A stretch of 64,000 bases of DNA from Mobilitalea sibirica (lineage in GTDB: Bacteria > Bacillota > Clostridia > Lachnospirales > Lachnospiraceae). Position numbers and translations under genes: made by a program. The DNA lies in assembly GCF_015999265.1 (NCBI RefSeq), contig NZ_JAEAGR010000002.1, forward strand, positions 124,001 through 188,000, written 5' to 3'. The notes under the pieces were generated by a model. That model was not told the DNA's origin. It ran no database searches and saw nothing but the letters and a program-made list of their open reading frames with translations. Below, in pieces: positions 35,721-45,476 of the stretch; position 1 is the first letter of the stretch, and every line of letters begins with the position of its first letter.

Positions 35721-38700
35721 ATGAAGAATAAAATTAAGGGTATTCTATTAATTGGAATTATTATGACAATTTCATTTTTTATGCCCAGCTTCTTGGACAA
35801 CTCCTATAATATACAAGCAGCAGATGAAGCAGAATGGTCAGAAGGTGACGATGGTACAGGGGAGTTTAACGGTTTTACCGTAGTTGAAATAGTTCCCTAT
35901 AAAGGGATGGGGGAGATTGGTTACTTAATCGGCGGTCAAGAACCGATAGATCAGGAACTGATGACAATGAATAGTGCATCGGGACAACTGAATTTCCTAG
36001 GTGGCGCTATTACAGTTTACCCGTCCTATGAAGAGAGTGCGATGCCGGCCTCCGGTAATCCGGAAACCGGATGGTTTCGGGCCAGAACCTATGTTACACA
36101 GAACGGTTACTTTGAATATGTTAACGGTTCCGGACCGGAACTATATAGATTAAATACCAATCAAACCATCTATGAGAAAGTAGATGATGGTACCGGTACC
36201 CATAAAGCGGTATTGCCAAGCAATATTACTCTTGCGAATGTCTATGAAAATGTATATAACCCGTTAAATTATAAAAATGTGCAGGCATATTTTATTCATC
36301 AGGATGATACCGAGATCCCTCTTTATAGTACTTCAATTCGTTATAAGCCTTATAGTGTTACTGAAAATGTAAATCATACCGGTAATTACGATTATAATCC
36401 TGATACCCAGAGATTTATTCTTAATAAAGGGGCAGGTAAGTATGATGTATTATTTACAAGCTCCGGTAGCGGATCTTATTTTATGGCGGCTGATTATCAA
36501 ATTGTAGATGATAACTCCGGGGACTATTCTTATGCTAATATAAACTATATCTTACAGTCCGGTGGTAATTATAGAGTGAATACCAATGGAATGACCTTTA
36601 CTTATGAACAGTACTGGAATGGTTATTATCGCTGGGTTCAGGATGATACGGCATTATCAAAGCCTACAAATTTTTTTGAAGAGGATGGTAGGATCTGGGT
36701 CAAAGGGCAAAGGATATACCAGCCCTATCAGTATACTTATAATGTTCAACTAGTCAACAATGAATGGTTTAAGCGTCATAGCCTTGGTATCCAGGCAAAT
36801 TATGCCCAGGATTATCCTGTTAGGGTTATTACCATAACTCCGAATGAATTAAATCTACCGGAAAATCAGCATTACATAGATGAGGCAAATTTGTTCTATA
36901 TTAACGCCAATTACAATCATAACTGGGCTTATATATGGTTATATGAAAACTATAGCCACGAGGGGCAAAGTCTGCCTTACAACCAAAAATATTCCGATAA
37001 TCAAAACTCTATGGTGGACAATTTGAATTTTGCTGTAAATGATTTAAGCTGGACCAGTGTCGATAAAATCTTTCGCAGAATTGCAGGTATTGGAAGTTAT
37101 AAAGCATCGCTAATTATTGATTCTACTTTCTATTCACAGGCTATTAACGGTAGTGGAGAATATGATTCGTTATTGAGGCGTAATATCAATGTGGGATATG
37201 GCGGCAGTGATAATGGTACCTCCTGTAATGTGGCGAAACTTTATATTATGGTTTACCAAAGGAATATGATAGATTTTTATAATTCCTTTATGAACCCGGA
37301 TACGACAAGTACTGCGAACCGCATAACCAATAGGACAGTAAATACGAATGTAAATCGTACCGGAAGTACCGGAAGTTTTAGACGGCCAAACAGTTCCTAT
37401 TCAGCCGGTTCCAATGCTGCACTTTACTGGAATGAAAATACGTTCCTGCCTTACGGATTGAATGAAAATGGTGAGATGGTTGCATTTACAGACCTATATG
37501 CCAATGGAATATATAATGCCAATATGTTGGCAACAACGACGGATTTAACAGACAATGTACTCACTTTAAATGGACAGGATATATTCACAAGCAAGTTTTT
37601 AGAACCGATTAATTTACCTGACGATTCTCGTGATGATGCCAGTGATCACCTAAGTTCTCTTAATCCGGATGGTACACCGGTTACGTCATTTCGTCTTACG
37701 GACATAGTGAATGTTATTACCAATAACGGTACAGGATTTGAAGAAGTTGGAGGCATCTCTTATCCGGATGGTAGCGATGTGGAGGGAGTAGAGGAAGAAA
37801 CCTCGGATGATACGGTTGATAATCCGGCAGATGATGGGACGGACGGCAGTAATCTAAGAACCTATAAGCGAGTTCTGAACATTCAGCCTACAGCGGATTT
37901 TACTGCCTCCGAGGAAGCCATCCGTACCATTTTATCGGAGCATAATGTACAGATTGTTAATATGACCAGTATCCAATTTAACAGCAGTATTGAAGATATC
38001 AATGCCCGTTATGATATGATTTATATGGGAAGCGGTGCCGGAAGATACAATTATGATAGATATGGTCGTGTTATTTATAATGATGGAGGGTTAGATCCTT
38101 ATATCTATTATAATGACGGTGATACCATAGCCATATTAAATGATTTATCAAATGTATGGAATGTAACCACAGAACGATTTCAAGGAAATGATCTTACCTC
38201 TCAAAAAGTGGAGGAGTTATCTGAATTTCTTACAGCCGGTTATCCAATGGTACTGGATGCAAATCTGTATCAGAGAACAAATATAAGGACGAATACAGAC
38301 ATTTATGCTTTTATAACTCAGTATAGAAATAACTCATCCTATCCGAATTTCTTAAATACGGCTGACTTTTATAGTACGAATACGTCGATAAAAAGAACCT
38401 TTAACAACAGGTTAAGTTATGCACTAAATATTATACGTCCCAGAATAAGCTTGATTGAGCCTATTTTAGCTGAGGATACAGATGAAAGTTATATATATGT
38501 TGATCCCAATACGGATTTATTGTCAATAAAATTCAAGATACTACCAAAAAATGCTAATATAAGTCCAAATACTTATAATGCTTATCTTTATGTAGATAAA
38601 AATATGGATGGTGTCTTTGACGAAGCAACAGAACAATTATCTGTTGTGTCCGGTGATGGTTCGCTTTGGGAAGGATTACGAGAGAGTAACAGTCGAGTCT

Positions 38701-40565
38701 ATTCCTATCAGTATGATATGTCCGATTTAAATGGAGTTTATCAATGGAAGTTGATTGTTACAAGGCAGAATAATTCAGAGATACGGGGAGCTGTGACAGG
38801 TTATGCCACGAACACCAATAAGGAAGATTTATATATTCTTCATATCAGAGATAATAATTCAACGTATAATCTGGAAACTAAGATGAATGATACATCCAGC
38901 CTGATGAATCAATACGGTGGGGAAGGAACCTTAAATGATTATAATCTGCATATAGAGTCCATGACCGTAGCAGAGTATGTTACGTATGCTAATGATCCGA
39001 ATAAACCGGCTTATAACTCTGGTGATTTGTCCGGAACCAGTAGATTACTGCCATATCATTTGGTTATCCTAGATAACCCCAATACATCCATACCAAGTAA
39101 CAATGTAGCTTTGACTAACTTAAAAGACGAGATAGCCAATGGGCTTCCGGTTATCTTCACGAAAAATGTCTTGGGCTATGATAGACAGGCTTCCTATTAC
39201 AGTGGTACTCAGACCAGTTTTTTAAGTAGCCGTACCTATAACTATTTAAACCGTAGAAATTCCAACAACTATTGGCTTTGGGAATGGCTTGATAATCAGT
39301 TATACATTTATCGTAATATGATAGGAGATAACAGTAGTAACCTCGAAAGAGACAATGCATATACCACAAACTATCTTACAAAAACAAATGAAGGAAGTAT
39401 CACCAGATATCCTTATCAGATTAATAAAGCGATTCGTATTGCTACTAATCATTATTCGAATGATGTTACGGTTGATTTTAATAAGTCACAAAACAGGATG
39501 TTAATCGGGTGGTATTCCTTATCCGATTCCCGAAGCCCTGTTGTAAAAGAAATATTTGGATTAGGAGGAACTAACTCCGAGCTGTATCATGGAACCTATA
39601 GCTCCTCACCAAACGATGTAAAAAACAATTATTATCTATTCAGTAATGGGTTATGCTTTTATTCGGGAATTAACTTGGCAGCATCGGATGTAGCCGGCAA
39701 TGAGGAAGAAATCAAGCTATTTATTAATACAATCATTACAGCATATAAAGCCTCTGACAGGGTGATATCCAGTCCGCCTGTGATTACAATTACCAACCCG
39801 GTACCGGTGGTAGAGGGAACGAATAAAGTGATTACCATAAGACCGACCGATCTAGCAGAGGAGGAATTTATCCTTACCTTTGAGATTGCGGAGAGTTCTT
39901 CCGTCATGGAGCTGGATTTAACCTTTGATACGGGATTTGTCAGTGATTGGCATCAGATTGTTTATGAGGTGGATGTATCCGGTACCTTAGGAGATCCGAT
40001 TGATATTATAAATAATAAAGTGAACAATGGCACTTATGCAGTTAAAATTCCTGCCACGCAGTTAGACGGTGAGAATACACTCACAATAGAGGTAACTAAT
40101 TTACAATCCAACAATGCATCATGTGAGGTGATATTAAAATATATCAGCCCTCCCGTTGTTACCATTGAAGACCCTGTCCCGATTTCAAATTCTTCGGCTC
40201 AGTATATCTATGTGGATATTGATTTTTCGGAGGATGATATATCTCTTGAGGGTATGCAGGAGGTGATATTTAAGGTTGAAAAGGATATCGCTATGCCCGC
40301 TGTTAATATAAGTATAACTGCAGAGGGAGAGAATCTAATGGATGGCGGTGCCGATGATGTTACGGTTAATAAGTTAGTAGATGGAATAGAACAACCATTA
40401 ATTTTACCGACGGACAGTGGCTTGTATAAACTTTATCTGCCTTTAACATTAATGAGAGATAAGAACAGTAGAGAAATCACAATAACGGCTGAAGATATCA
40501 CCTATGGATACAACGGCAGTGCAACCGTTATCTTACTGAGACGTAGTTTATTCCCGCTTGACTGA
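35721..40565 (+). CDS. 1614-aa secreted DUF5057-type protein, possible pilus tip or adhesin component
   Basis: A signal peptide (about 1-33, ending NIQA) leads into VVEIVPYKGMGEIGYLIGG, which I recall as the start of DUF5057 proteins of Lachnospiraceae; VLNIQP near residue 715 is also typical. The protein is rich in Asn, Tyr, Ser and Thr, has no transmembrane anchor, sortase motif or lipobox, and ends in two beta-sandwich-like repeats (PPVITITNPVPV at about 1353 and PPVVTIEDPVPI at about 1474). No catalytic motif is recognisable. It is the last gene of the pilus locus on the same strand, 143 nt after the final minor pilin, so a role with the pilus is likely but unproven. Confidence 0.7.
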   Translation: MKNKIKGILLIGIIMTISFFMPSFLDNSYNIQAADEAEWSEGDDGTGEFNGFTVVEIVPYKGMGEIGYLIGGQEPIDQELMTMNSASGQLNFLGGAITVYPSYEESAMPASGNPETGWFRARTYVTQNGYFEYVNGSGPELYRLNTNQTIYEKVDDGTGTHKAVLPSNITLANVYENVYNPLNYKNVQAYFIHQDDTEIPLYSTSIRYKPYSVTENVNHTGNYDYNPDTQRFILNKGAGKYDVLFTSSGSGSYFMAADYQIVDDNSGDYSYANINYILQSGGNYRVNTNGMTFTYEQYWNGYYRWVQDDTALSKPTNFFEEDGRIWVKGQRIYQPYQYTYNVQLVNNEWFKRHSLGIQANYAQDYPVRVITITPNELNLPENQHYIDEANLFYINANYNHNWAYIWLYENYSHEGQSLPYNQKYSDNQNSMVDNLNFAVNDLSWTSVDKIFRRIAGIGSYKASLIIDSTFYSQAINGSGEYDSLLRRNINVGYGGSDNGTSCNVAKLYIMVYQRNMIDFYNSFMNPDTTSTANRITNRTVNTNVNRTGSTGSFRRPNSSYSAGSNAALYWNENTFLPYGLNENGEMVAFTDLYANGIYNANMLATTTDLTDNVLTLNGQDIFTSKFLEPINLPDDSRDDASDHLSSLNPDGTPVTSFRLTDIVNVITNNGTGFEEVGGISYPDGSDVEGVEEETSDDTVDNPADDGTDGSNLRTYKRVLNIQPTADFTASEEAIRTILSEHNVQIVNMTSIQFNSSIEDINARYDMIYMGSGAGRYNYDRYGRVIYNDGGLDPYIYYNDGDTIAILNDLSNVWNVTTERFQGNDLTSQKVEELSEFLTAGYPMVLDANLYQRTNIRTNTDIYAFITQYRNNSSYPNFLNTADFYSTNTSIKRTFNNRLSYALNIIRPRISLIEPILAEDTDESYIYVDPNTDLLSIKFKILPKNANISPNTYNAYLYVDKNMDGVFDEATEQLSVVSGDGSLWEGLRESNSRVYSYQYDMSDLNGVYQWKLIVTRQNNSEIRGAVTGYATNTNKEDLYILHIRDNNSTYNLETKMNDTSSLMNQYGGEGTLNDYNLHIESMTVAEYVTYANDPNKPAYNSGDLSGTSRLLPYHLVILDNPNTSIPSNNVALTNLKDEIANGLPVIFTKNVLGYDRQASYYSGTQTSFLSSRTYNYLNRRNSNNYWLWEWLDNQLYIYRNMIGDNSSNLERDNAYTTNYLTKTNEGSITRYPYQINKAIRIATNHYSNDVTVDFNKSQNRMLIGWYSLSDSRSPVVKEIFGLGGTNSELYHGTYSSSPNDVKNNYYLFSNGLCFYSGINLAASDVAGNEEEIKLFINTIITAYKASDRVISSPPVITITNPVPVVEGTNKVITIRPTDLAEEEFILTFEIAESSSVMELDLTFDTGFVSDWHQIVYEVDVSGTLGDPIDIINNKVNNGTYAVKIPATQLDGENTLTIEVTNLQSNNASCEVILKYISPPVVTIEDPVPISNSSAQYIYVDIDFSEDDISLEGMQEVIFKVEKDIAMPAVNISITAEGENLMDGGADDVTVNKLVDGIEQPLILPTDSGLYKLYLPLTLMRDKNSREITITAEDITYGYNGSATVILLRRSLFPLD

Positions 40566-40754
40566 TTATTATTTATAAGATAAAGTAAAATGATCACATA
40601 GGGATTTCTTCTTTAATCTTAATGTTAAACATTACTATTAAGGAGAGATATAAAGCAGGTTATCTGTTTGTTTTAACTAAGTGGAAGTTTACAAAAGGAT
40701 TAGAACCTAAATTATATAGGAGTTTTACTGTAAAATCAGGGTTCGGGAGGCTTA

Positions 40755-41204
40755 ATGAACAAAGTAAAAGGGTATCATAAGATAAAAGATTTGGCAGGGA
40801 AGGTAATCAACAGAGAAACAATTACTTACGGCATAGTGGGTGTACTAACGACATTTGTCAACTTTGTAAGCTATGAACTGTTTTTTCGGCTGTTAAAATC
40901 CAATCTAATTGCCAATGGTTTTGCATGGGTAATTGCAGTAACCTTTGCTTATATTGTTAATAAGAGAAATGTGTTTCATTCAAAGAGTGAAGTGCTAAAA
41001 GATGAGCTCGTTAAGGTGTCGAAATTCTTTGGAGCAAGATTAGTTACTCTGGGTATAGAACAGATGGGTATCTATATATTCATAGAGAAACTAGGAATCT
41101 ACCGATGGATTGTAAAGGCAGCTTTATCTGTAATAGTAATCGTTATTAACTATATTTTTAGTAAGTTTTATATTTTTAATAAAAAAAGAAAATCACATAA
41201 CTGA
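40755..41204 (+). CDS. GtrA family membrane protein
   Basis: The 149-aa protein has four predicted helices and the GtrA pattern: TYGIVGVLTTFVNFVSYELFF in the first helix, then GFAWVIAVTFAYIVNKRNVF, FFGARLVTLGIEQMGIYIF, and a final helix ending NYIFSKFYIF. GtrA-like proteins are thought to flip lipid-linked sugars for surface glycan modification; no glycosyltransferase gene is adjacent here. GGGAGG lies 7 nt before the ATG. It is followed 25 nt later by a methyltransferase gene, probably in one transcript. Confidence 0.9.
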   Translation: MNKVKGYHKIKDLAGKVINRETITYGIVGVLTTFVNFVSYELFFRLLKSNLIANGFAWVIAVTFAYIVNKRNVFHSKSEVLKDELVKVSKFFGARLVTLGIEQMGIYIFIEKLGIYRWIVKAALSVIVIVINYIFSKFYIFNKKRKSHN

Positions 41205-41229
41205 CTGGCAGAGTGGAGGAATTGCATTA

Positions 41230-42438
41230 ATGATTAAAGAAAAAGCAATCGTAAAGATAAAAAAAGGCGAAGGGCGAAGCTTAAAGGGCGGTGGTCTGTG
41301 GATTTTTGATAATGAAATAGATAAAATCCTTGGGGATTATCAAAACGGTGATCTGGTATCTGTGCATGATTTTGATGACTATTATTTAGGATGCGGATTT
41401 ATTAATACCAACTCTAAAATCACGGTTCGTATGATGTCAAGAATGAAAGGACAGGAGATAGATCAGGAGTTTCTTACCATGCGGGTAAGGGACGCATGGG
41501 AGTACAGAAAAGTCACCGTAGATACTTCCAGCTGCCGTATTATATTTGGTGAAGCGGATTTTCTGCCGGGGCTTGTTGTTGATAAATTCTCTGATGTGTT
41601 AGTCGTTCAGTCCCTTGCTTTGGGAATTGATCGAATGAAAATGGATATCTTAGATATTCTTCTAAAGGTTTTAGCAGAGGACGGAATCAAAATCAGAGGT
41701 ATCTATGAAAGAAGTGATGCCAAAGTCCGAATTAATGAGGGAATGGACCGGATTAAGGGTTTTATTGGTGAAGAATTTGATACCAAGGTTGAAATTATTG
41801 AAAATGGAGTGAAATACCTGGTGGATGTGGCCGAAGGCCAAAAAACCGGTTTTTTTCTTGATCAAAAATACAATCGCGCAGCGATTGCTAAGTTATGCAA
41901 AGGTAAAAGAGTACTGGATTGTTTTACCCATACAGGTTCTTTTGCTTTAAATGCAGGTATCTGTGATGCTAAGGAAGTGATTGGGGTAGATGCTTCTGAA
42001 TTAGGTGTTGCCCAAGCAACCGAGAATGCAGTCTTAAATGGCTTAAGTAATACGGTGAAGTTTATCTGTGCGGATGTATTTGACTTGTTACCGGAGCTTG
42101 AGAAAAAGGGTGAAAAATTCGATGTTGTAATCTTGGATCCGCCTGCCTTTACGAAATCCCGTAATTCAGTTAAGAATGCAATCAAGGGATATCGTGAGAT
42201 TAACTTAAGGGCAATGAAGCTGGTGAAGGATGGGGGATATCTTGCGACCTGTTCCTGTTCGCATTTTATGACTCCGGATTTATTCTCAGAAACCATTGGA
42301 CAGGCTGCAAAGAATGTAAGAAAACGGATACGTCAGGTGGAATACCGTACCCAGTCACCGGATCACCCGATTTTATGGGCAGCAGAGGAGTCCTATTATT
42401 TAAAGTTTTTTATTTTTCAAGTAATCAACGATAAGTAA
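41230..42438 (+). CDS. rlmI: RlmI-like class I SAM-dependent rRNA methyltransferase
   Basis: Probable 23S rRNA m5C methyltransferase (C1962 in E. coli). The 402-aa protein has an N-terminal PUA domain (about 1-75), a middle domain (about 80-185) and a Rossmann methyltransferase domain: VLDCFTHTGSFALNAG, VIGVDASELGVAQATENA, the catalytic DVVILDPPAFTKSR and ATCSCSHFM with a conserved cysteine. These match the RlmI/COG1092 family. The sequence around VAEGQKTGFFLDQKYNR is highly conserved. The site specificity is assumed from family membership. Confidence 0.9.
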   Translation: MIKEKAIVKIKKGEGRSLKGGGLWIFDNEIDKILGDYQNGDLVSVHDFDDYYLGCGFINTNSKITVRMMSRMKGQEIDQEFLTMRVRDAWEYRKVTVDTSSCRIIFGEADFLPGLVVDKFSDVLVVQSLALGIDRMKMDILDILLKVLAEDGIKIRGIYERSDAKVRINEGMDRIKGFIGEEFDTKVEIIENGVKYLVDVAEGQKTGFFLDQKYNRAAIAKLCKGKRVLDCFTHTGSFALNAGICDAKEVIGVDASELGVAQATENAVLNGLSNTVKFICADVFDLLPELEKKGEKFDVVILDPPAFTKSRNSVKNAIKGYREINLRAMKLVKDGGYLATCSCSHFMTPDLFSETIGQAAKNVRKRIRQVEYRTQSPDHPILWAAEESYYLKFFIFQVINDK

Positions 42439-42493
42439 TATATAATTTTTCTTTAATTACTCATAGAGTAGAGGGATGTTTAGGAGTATGTTT

Positions 42494-43984
42494 ATGACCT
42501 ATGAAGAGGCAAGAAAGTATATAGACGAATCCAGTCAGTATGGAAGTAAGTTGGGACTGGAAACCATAACAGAGTTGTTACGAAGGCTAGACAATCCTCA
42601 GGAAAAGCTAAACATCGTTCATATTGCTGGGACGAACGGTAAGGGATCAGTAGCTGGTTTCATAGCAACGATACTTACTATGGCAGGGTATCGCGTGGGT
42701 AGATATATATCACCGGCGGTTTTTTCCTATCGAGAAAGGATTATAATCTCTTCTCCAAAGAAAGATTTATCTAAAGAGGTATCGATTAATAGAAGTGATG
42801 ATATGAAACAAGCATGTTTCGATGGGAATAGTCACTTACAAGATGATTATATGGTAAGTGATTTCAATAGTGTGTCTCCTTTGACTATGAATAACTCAAA
42901 CGATTCGATTGATATAGAATATATCTCAAAACAGGGTGTTAGTGATTCAATTGATAAGATTAAAACAGCTTGTAATGCTATGGTACAGGAGGGTTATGCA
43001 CATCCTACCACCTTCGAAATCGAAACAGCTATGACCTTTCTATATCTTTCGTGGATGCAGGTGGACTTTGTAGTGCTGGAGGTTGGTCTTGGCGGAAGAC
43101 TGGATGCAACCAATGTAATTACAAGGCCCATATGCAGCGTCATTACCTCCATAAGCTTTGATCATATGCAATATCTGGGAGATACCTTGGCTCAGATTGC
43201 TAAGGAGAAAGCGGGAATTATAAAGAAGGGAAGACCGGTTATAACCTGTGAACAGGAGCCGGAGGTAGTTAATGTAATAAAGAAAAAGGCAGAGGAAAGC
43301 GGCTCCCGATTTATTATCTCAGGTATGCATGAAGTTAGTGAAATCAATTATTCCATGGATGAAACTAAATTTTTACATCAAGCTGATGAAGAAGAAAAGC
43401 AGTATAAAATCAGACTTTTGGGTCAGCATCAGGTTAAGAATGCATTATTAGCAATACGGGCAGTTAAGACAATAGAGGAGCAGGGATATAGGATTGGCGA
43501 AGAGGCTATCAGGTCAGGTCTATATCATACCAGATGGAGCGGACGATTTGAAATCATAAGTAAAACTCCATATATCATAATGGATGGAGCTCATAATGAG
43601 GGGGCGGCAATTACACTTCGAAGTTCCATTGAAACTTATTTTTATGGAAAACGTATTATATTTATTATGGGAGTATTGGCGGATAAGGATTATAAAAGTA
43701 TTATCAGGATTACGGCTCCCCTTGCGGATACAATTATAACCCTGACACCGGATAACCCAAGAGCCTTATCCTCCTCACAGTTGGCTAAGGAGGTACAAGC
43801 TTTCTGTAGCAGGGTGATTGATGGTAATGATACCAATAAAGCAGTTATGTTAGCACTTACCGAGGCGAAAAAAAATGATGTGATTGTAGCTTTTGGTTCG
43901 TTATCGTTTCTTAAGGATTTTGTAGTGGCATTAAATGAAAATAATAGATGTACAAACAATAAAGAACAAAGTAAATCAATGTGA
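42494..43984 (+). CDS. folC: Folylpolyglutamate synthase / dihydrofolate synthase with an insertion
   Basis: Mur-ligase-type enzyme adding glutamate to dihydropteroate or folates in an ATP-dependent reaction. The ATP site AGTNGKGSV, the metal/ATP segments EVGLGGRLDATNVI and ITSISFDHMQYLGDTLAQIA KEKAGIIK (two pieces), and MDGAHNEGA mark FolC. At 496 aa it is longer than the usual 420-440. The excess lies between SYRERIIISS and the helix preceding HPTTFEIETAM (about residues 82-150) and is a Ser/Asp/Asn-rich stretch with no family similarity. ATG 42494 stands 7 nt after AGGAG; an ATG at 42476 has the site too close. Confidence 0.88.
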   Translation: MTYEEARKYIDESSQYGSKLGLETITELLRRLDNPQEKLNIVHIAGTNGKGSVAGFIATILTMAGYRVGRYISPAVFSYRERIIISSPKKDLSKEVSINRSDDMKQACFDGNSHLQDDYMVSDFNSVSPLTMNNSNDSIDIEYISKQGVSDSIDKIKTACNAMVQEGYAHPTTFEIETAMTFLYLSWMQVDFVVLEVGLGGRLDATNVITRPICSVITSISFDHMQYLGDTLAQIAKEKAGIIKKGRPVITCEQEPEVVNVIKKKAEESGSRFIISGMHEVSEINYSMDETKFLHQADEEEKQYKIRLLGQHQVKNALLAIRAVKTIEEQGYRIGEEAIRSGLYHTRWSGRFEIISKTPYIIMDGAHNEGAAITLRSSIETYFYGKRIIFIMGVLADKDYKSIIRITAPLADTIITLTPDNPRALSSSQLAKEVQAFCSRVIDGNDTNKAVMLALTEAKKNDVIVAFGSLSFLKDFVVALNENNRCTNNKEQSKSM

Positions 43985-44010
43985 GTATATATGAATTTTA
44001 TGATATAAAG

Positions 44011-44069
44011 AAAGACTGTTATAATCCTTACCTGCCAGTATGCTGTCAGTATGGAATATAATAGTCTTT
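44011..44069. terminator. Terminator hairpin between folC and the DUF5050 gene
   Basis: AAAGACTGTTATA (44011-44023) pairs with 44057-44069 (12 Watson-Crick plus one G-U pair) across a 33-nt loop; the right arm ends in TTTT and the left begins with AAAG. It lies between the convergent folC and DUF5050-protein genes. The long loop makes it unusual. Confidence 0.5.
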
Positions 44070-44075
44070 TAACTT

Positions 44076-44095
44076 GACAAGTAAAGCTACTTGTC
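44076..44095. repeat. Short perfect inverted repeat (GACAAGTA / TACTTGTC)
   Basis: An 8-bp perfect stem with a 4-nt loop follows the folC terminator. It may be part of the termination region or an operator; nothing further supports either. Confidence 0.35.
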
Positions 44096-44184
44096 GATTC
44101 ATCTTGTTATCACTTATATAAAATGCTCATTTATGCGAGATGTGTTTACCTTGGGATTATGGTATGGGTAGAGGAGTTTAATTA

Positions 44185-45213
44185 CTATTTACTTAAAACA
44201 GGTGGATCAAAGGTTCCCAGTTTAGAGCTTCCGTCTGCCGATAGAACGAAGGTACGGGTATTTTCAAATTCTTTAAAAAACACATAGTTTTCTGTTACGT
44301 GGATCTGCTTATAATAACCTTCCAGTAAAACTTCTGTCTCCATAGTTTGAAGGTTTAGTCTGCAGATTTTACTGTTTTCCATCTCATCAATCTGATAATA
44401 AAGATATTTACCGGTATTGGTTATATTATAAGTAGAACAACGTTCCTGAACCAGAACAGTAGGATTACTTCCATCTAAGTTCATTCTGTTAATTGTATAG
44501 TTATTGGATAAATCCATGTAATAGATATATTGGCCTTGGAAAATAGGAAAAGCAAAATTACCTGAAACATATGTATTTTCCGTAAAACTGGATAAATCCA
44601 AGGTGTTGATGTTATGATCCTTTGTGAATCCGGTATAATACAGTTTATTATTCATAACACCGGCAGGTACAACCGCTTCCTCTAATAAAAGCCGTTTCAT
44701 TTCACCGTCTATTTTACTACGATAAAGGAATAAACCGTTCTCTACGTCGTAATTCTGATAATACACGTAGTTTCCATTTAAGGTAAGATAACTACCCGGA
44801 TTATTGGAAATTACTTTAATGTTTTTACCATTCTGGTTGATACGATATACTCCTGTGTTATTAAAGGTAAAAATATGACCCGGATTATTCTCTCTGGTGT
44901 TATTTGCCCGGACATAATAGATATAATTATCATCCACATTAATATAAGCAGCTTTATCATCATGAACTTTCTTAACACTGGAACAATCAGAGTTCATGGA
45001 ATAGAGACTGCCGTCGTCGTTGTCATTACTAAAATAAATCTTACCGTTTATCTCAGCAAAAAGGCCGCCATTATAGATATTACCGGAGGTGTTTCCAATT
45101 AACTCCTCATCATTATAAAAGGTCCGATTATGAGTATAAAAAAAGATACCAACAATCGCAAGGATAGTAATAATGACTAAAAAACTTAATACTTTCTTAA
45201 CTGATTGAAACAT
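44185..45213 (-). CDS. Membrane-anchored DUF5050 beta-propeller-like protein
   Basis: The 342-aa protein has an N-terminal membrane segment (about 7-27) and an exported domain made of repeated units of about 40 residues, each with a pattern of hydrophobic-Tyr-Tyr (NGKIYFSNDN; DDNYIYYVRAN; NGNYVYYQNYD; MNNKLYYTGFT; QGQYIYYMDLS; TGKYLYYQIDE; TENYVFFKEFE). This is the DUF5050 form of a beta-propeller-like fold. It probably acts outside the membrane; a ligand cannot be named. CGGAGGTTTTT precedes the ATG on the minus strand. It has its own promoter, divergent from pheA. Confidence 0.82.
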   Translation of the reverse strand: MFQSVKKVLSFLVIITILAIVGIFFYTHNRTFYNDEELIGNTSGNIYNGGLFAEINGKIYFSNDNDDGSLYSMNSDCSSVKKVHDDKAAYINVDDNYIYYVRANNTRENNPGHIFTFNNTGVYRINQNGKNIKVISNNPGSYLTLNGNYVYYQNYDVENGLFLYRSKIDGEMKRLLLEEAVVPAGVMNNKLYYTGFTKDHNINTLDLSSFTENTYVSGNFAFPIFQGQYIYYMDLSNNYTINRMNLDGSNPTVLVQERCSTYNITNTGKYLYYQIDEMENSKICRLNLQTMETEVLLEGYYKQIHVTENYVFFKEFENTRTFVLSADGSSKLGTFDPPVLSK

Positions 45214-45250
45214 AAAAACCTCCGAATATCTGTGTCATAGTATTAAATTT

Positions 45251-45279
45251 ATTATATATCGACAGAAAAGATTATGCAA
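45251..45279 (-). promoter_or_regulatory. Promoter of the DUF5050 gene
   Basis: On the minus strand TTGCAT (45274-45279), a 17-nt spacer and consensus TATAAT (45251-45256) lie 38 nt upstream of the start codon. Confidence 0.65.
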
Positions 45280-45299
45280 TAATAAGATAACTCTTTCGG

Positions 45300-45328
45300 T
45301 TGCATCCGTGTAAGAGTAATAGTATAAT
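45300..45328 (+). promoter_or_regulatory. Possible pheA promoter
   Basis: TTGCAT (45300-45305), a 17-nt spacer and consensus TATAAT (45323-45328) lie about 150 nt before pheA and back-to-back with the DUF5050-gene promoter. No T-box core is recognisable in the leader. Confidence 0.55.
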
Positions 45329-45476
45329 GGGTCACAAAGATATGTAGTTATGGTAAATATGTCCGGATTTTTAACAAAGCTACTACAATAATAATATTTT
45401 GTCTCGAACAGGATAGATATTAATTCAGCTAAAGGCAAAGTAGCTGTTAGCATACCGTATGGAGGAAAATAAATAA

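Noticed and set aside
45214-45476. T-box leader for pheA
   Set aside because: The conserved T-box core (TGGNACCGCG) and a terminator/antiterminator pair were not found.
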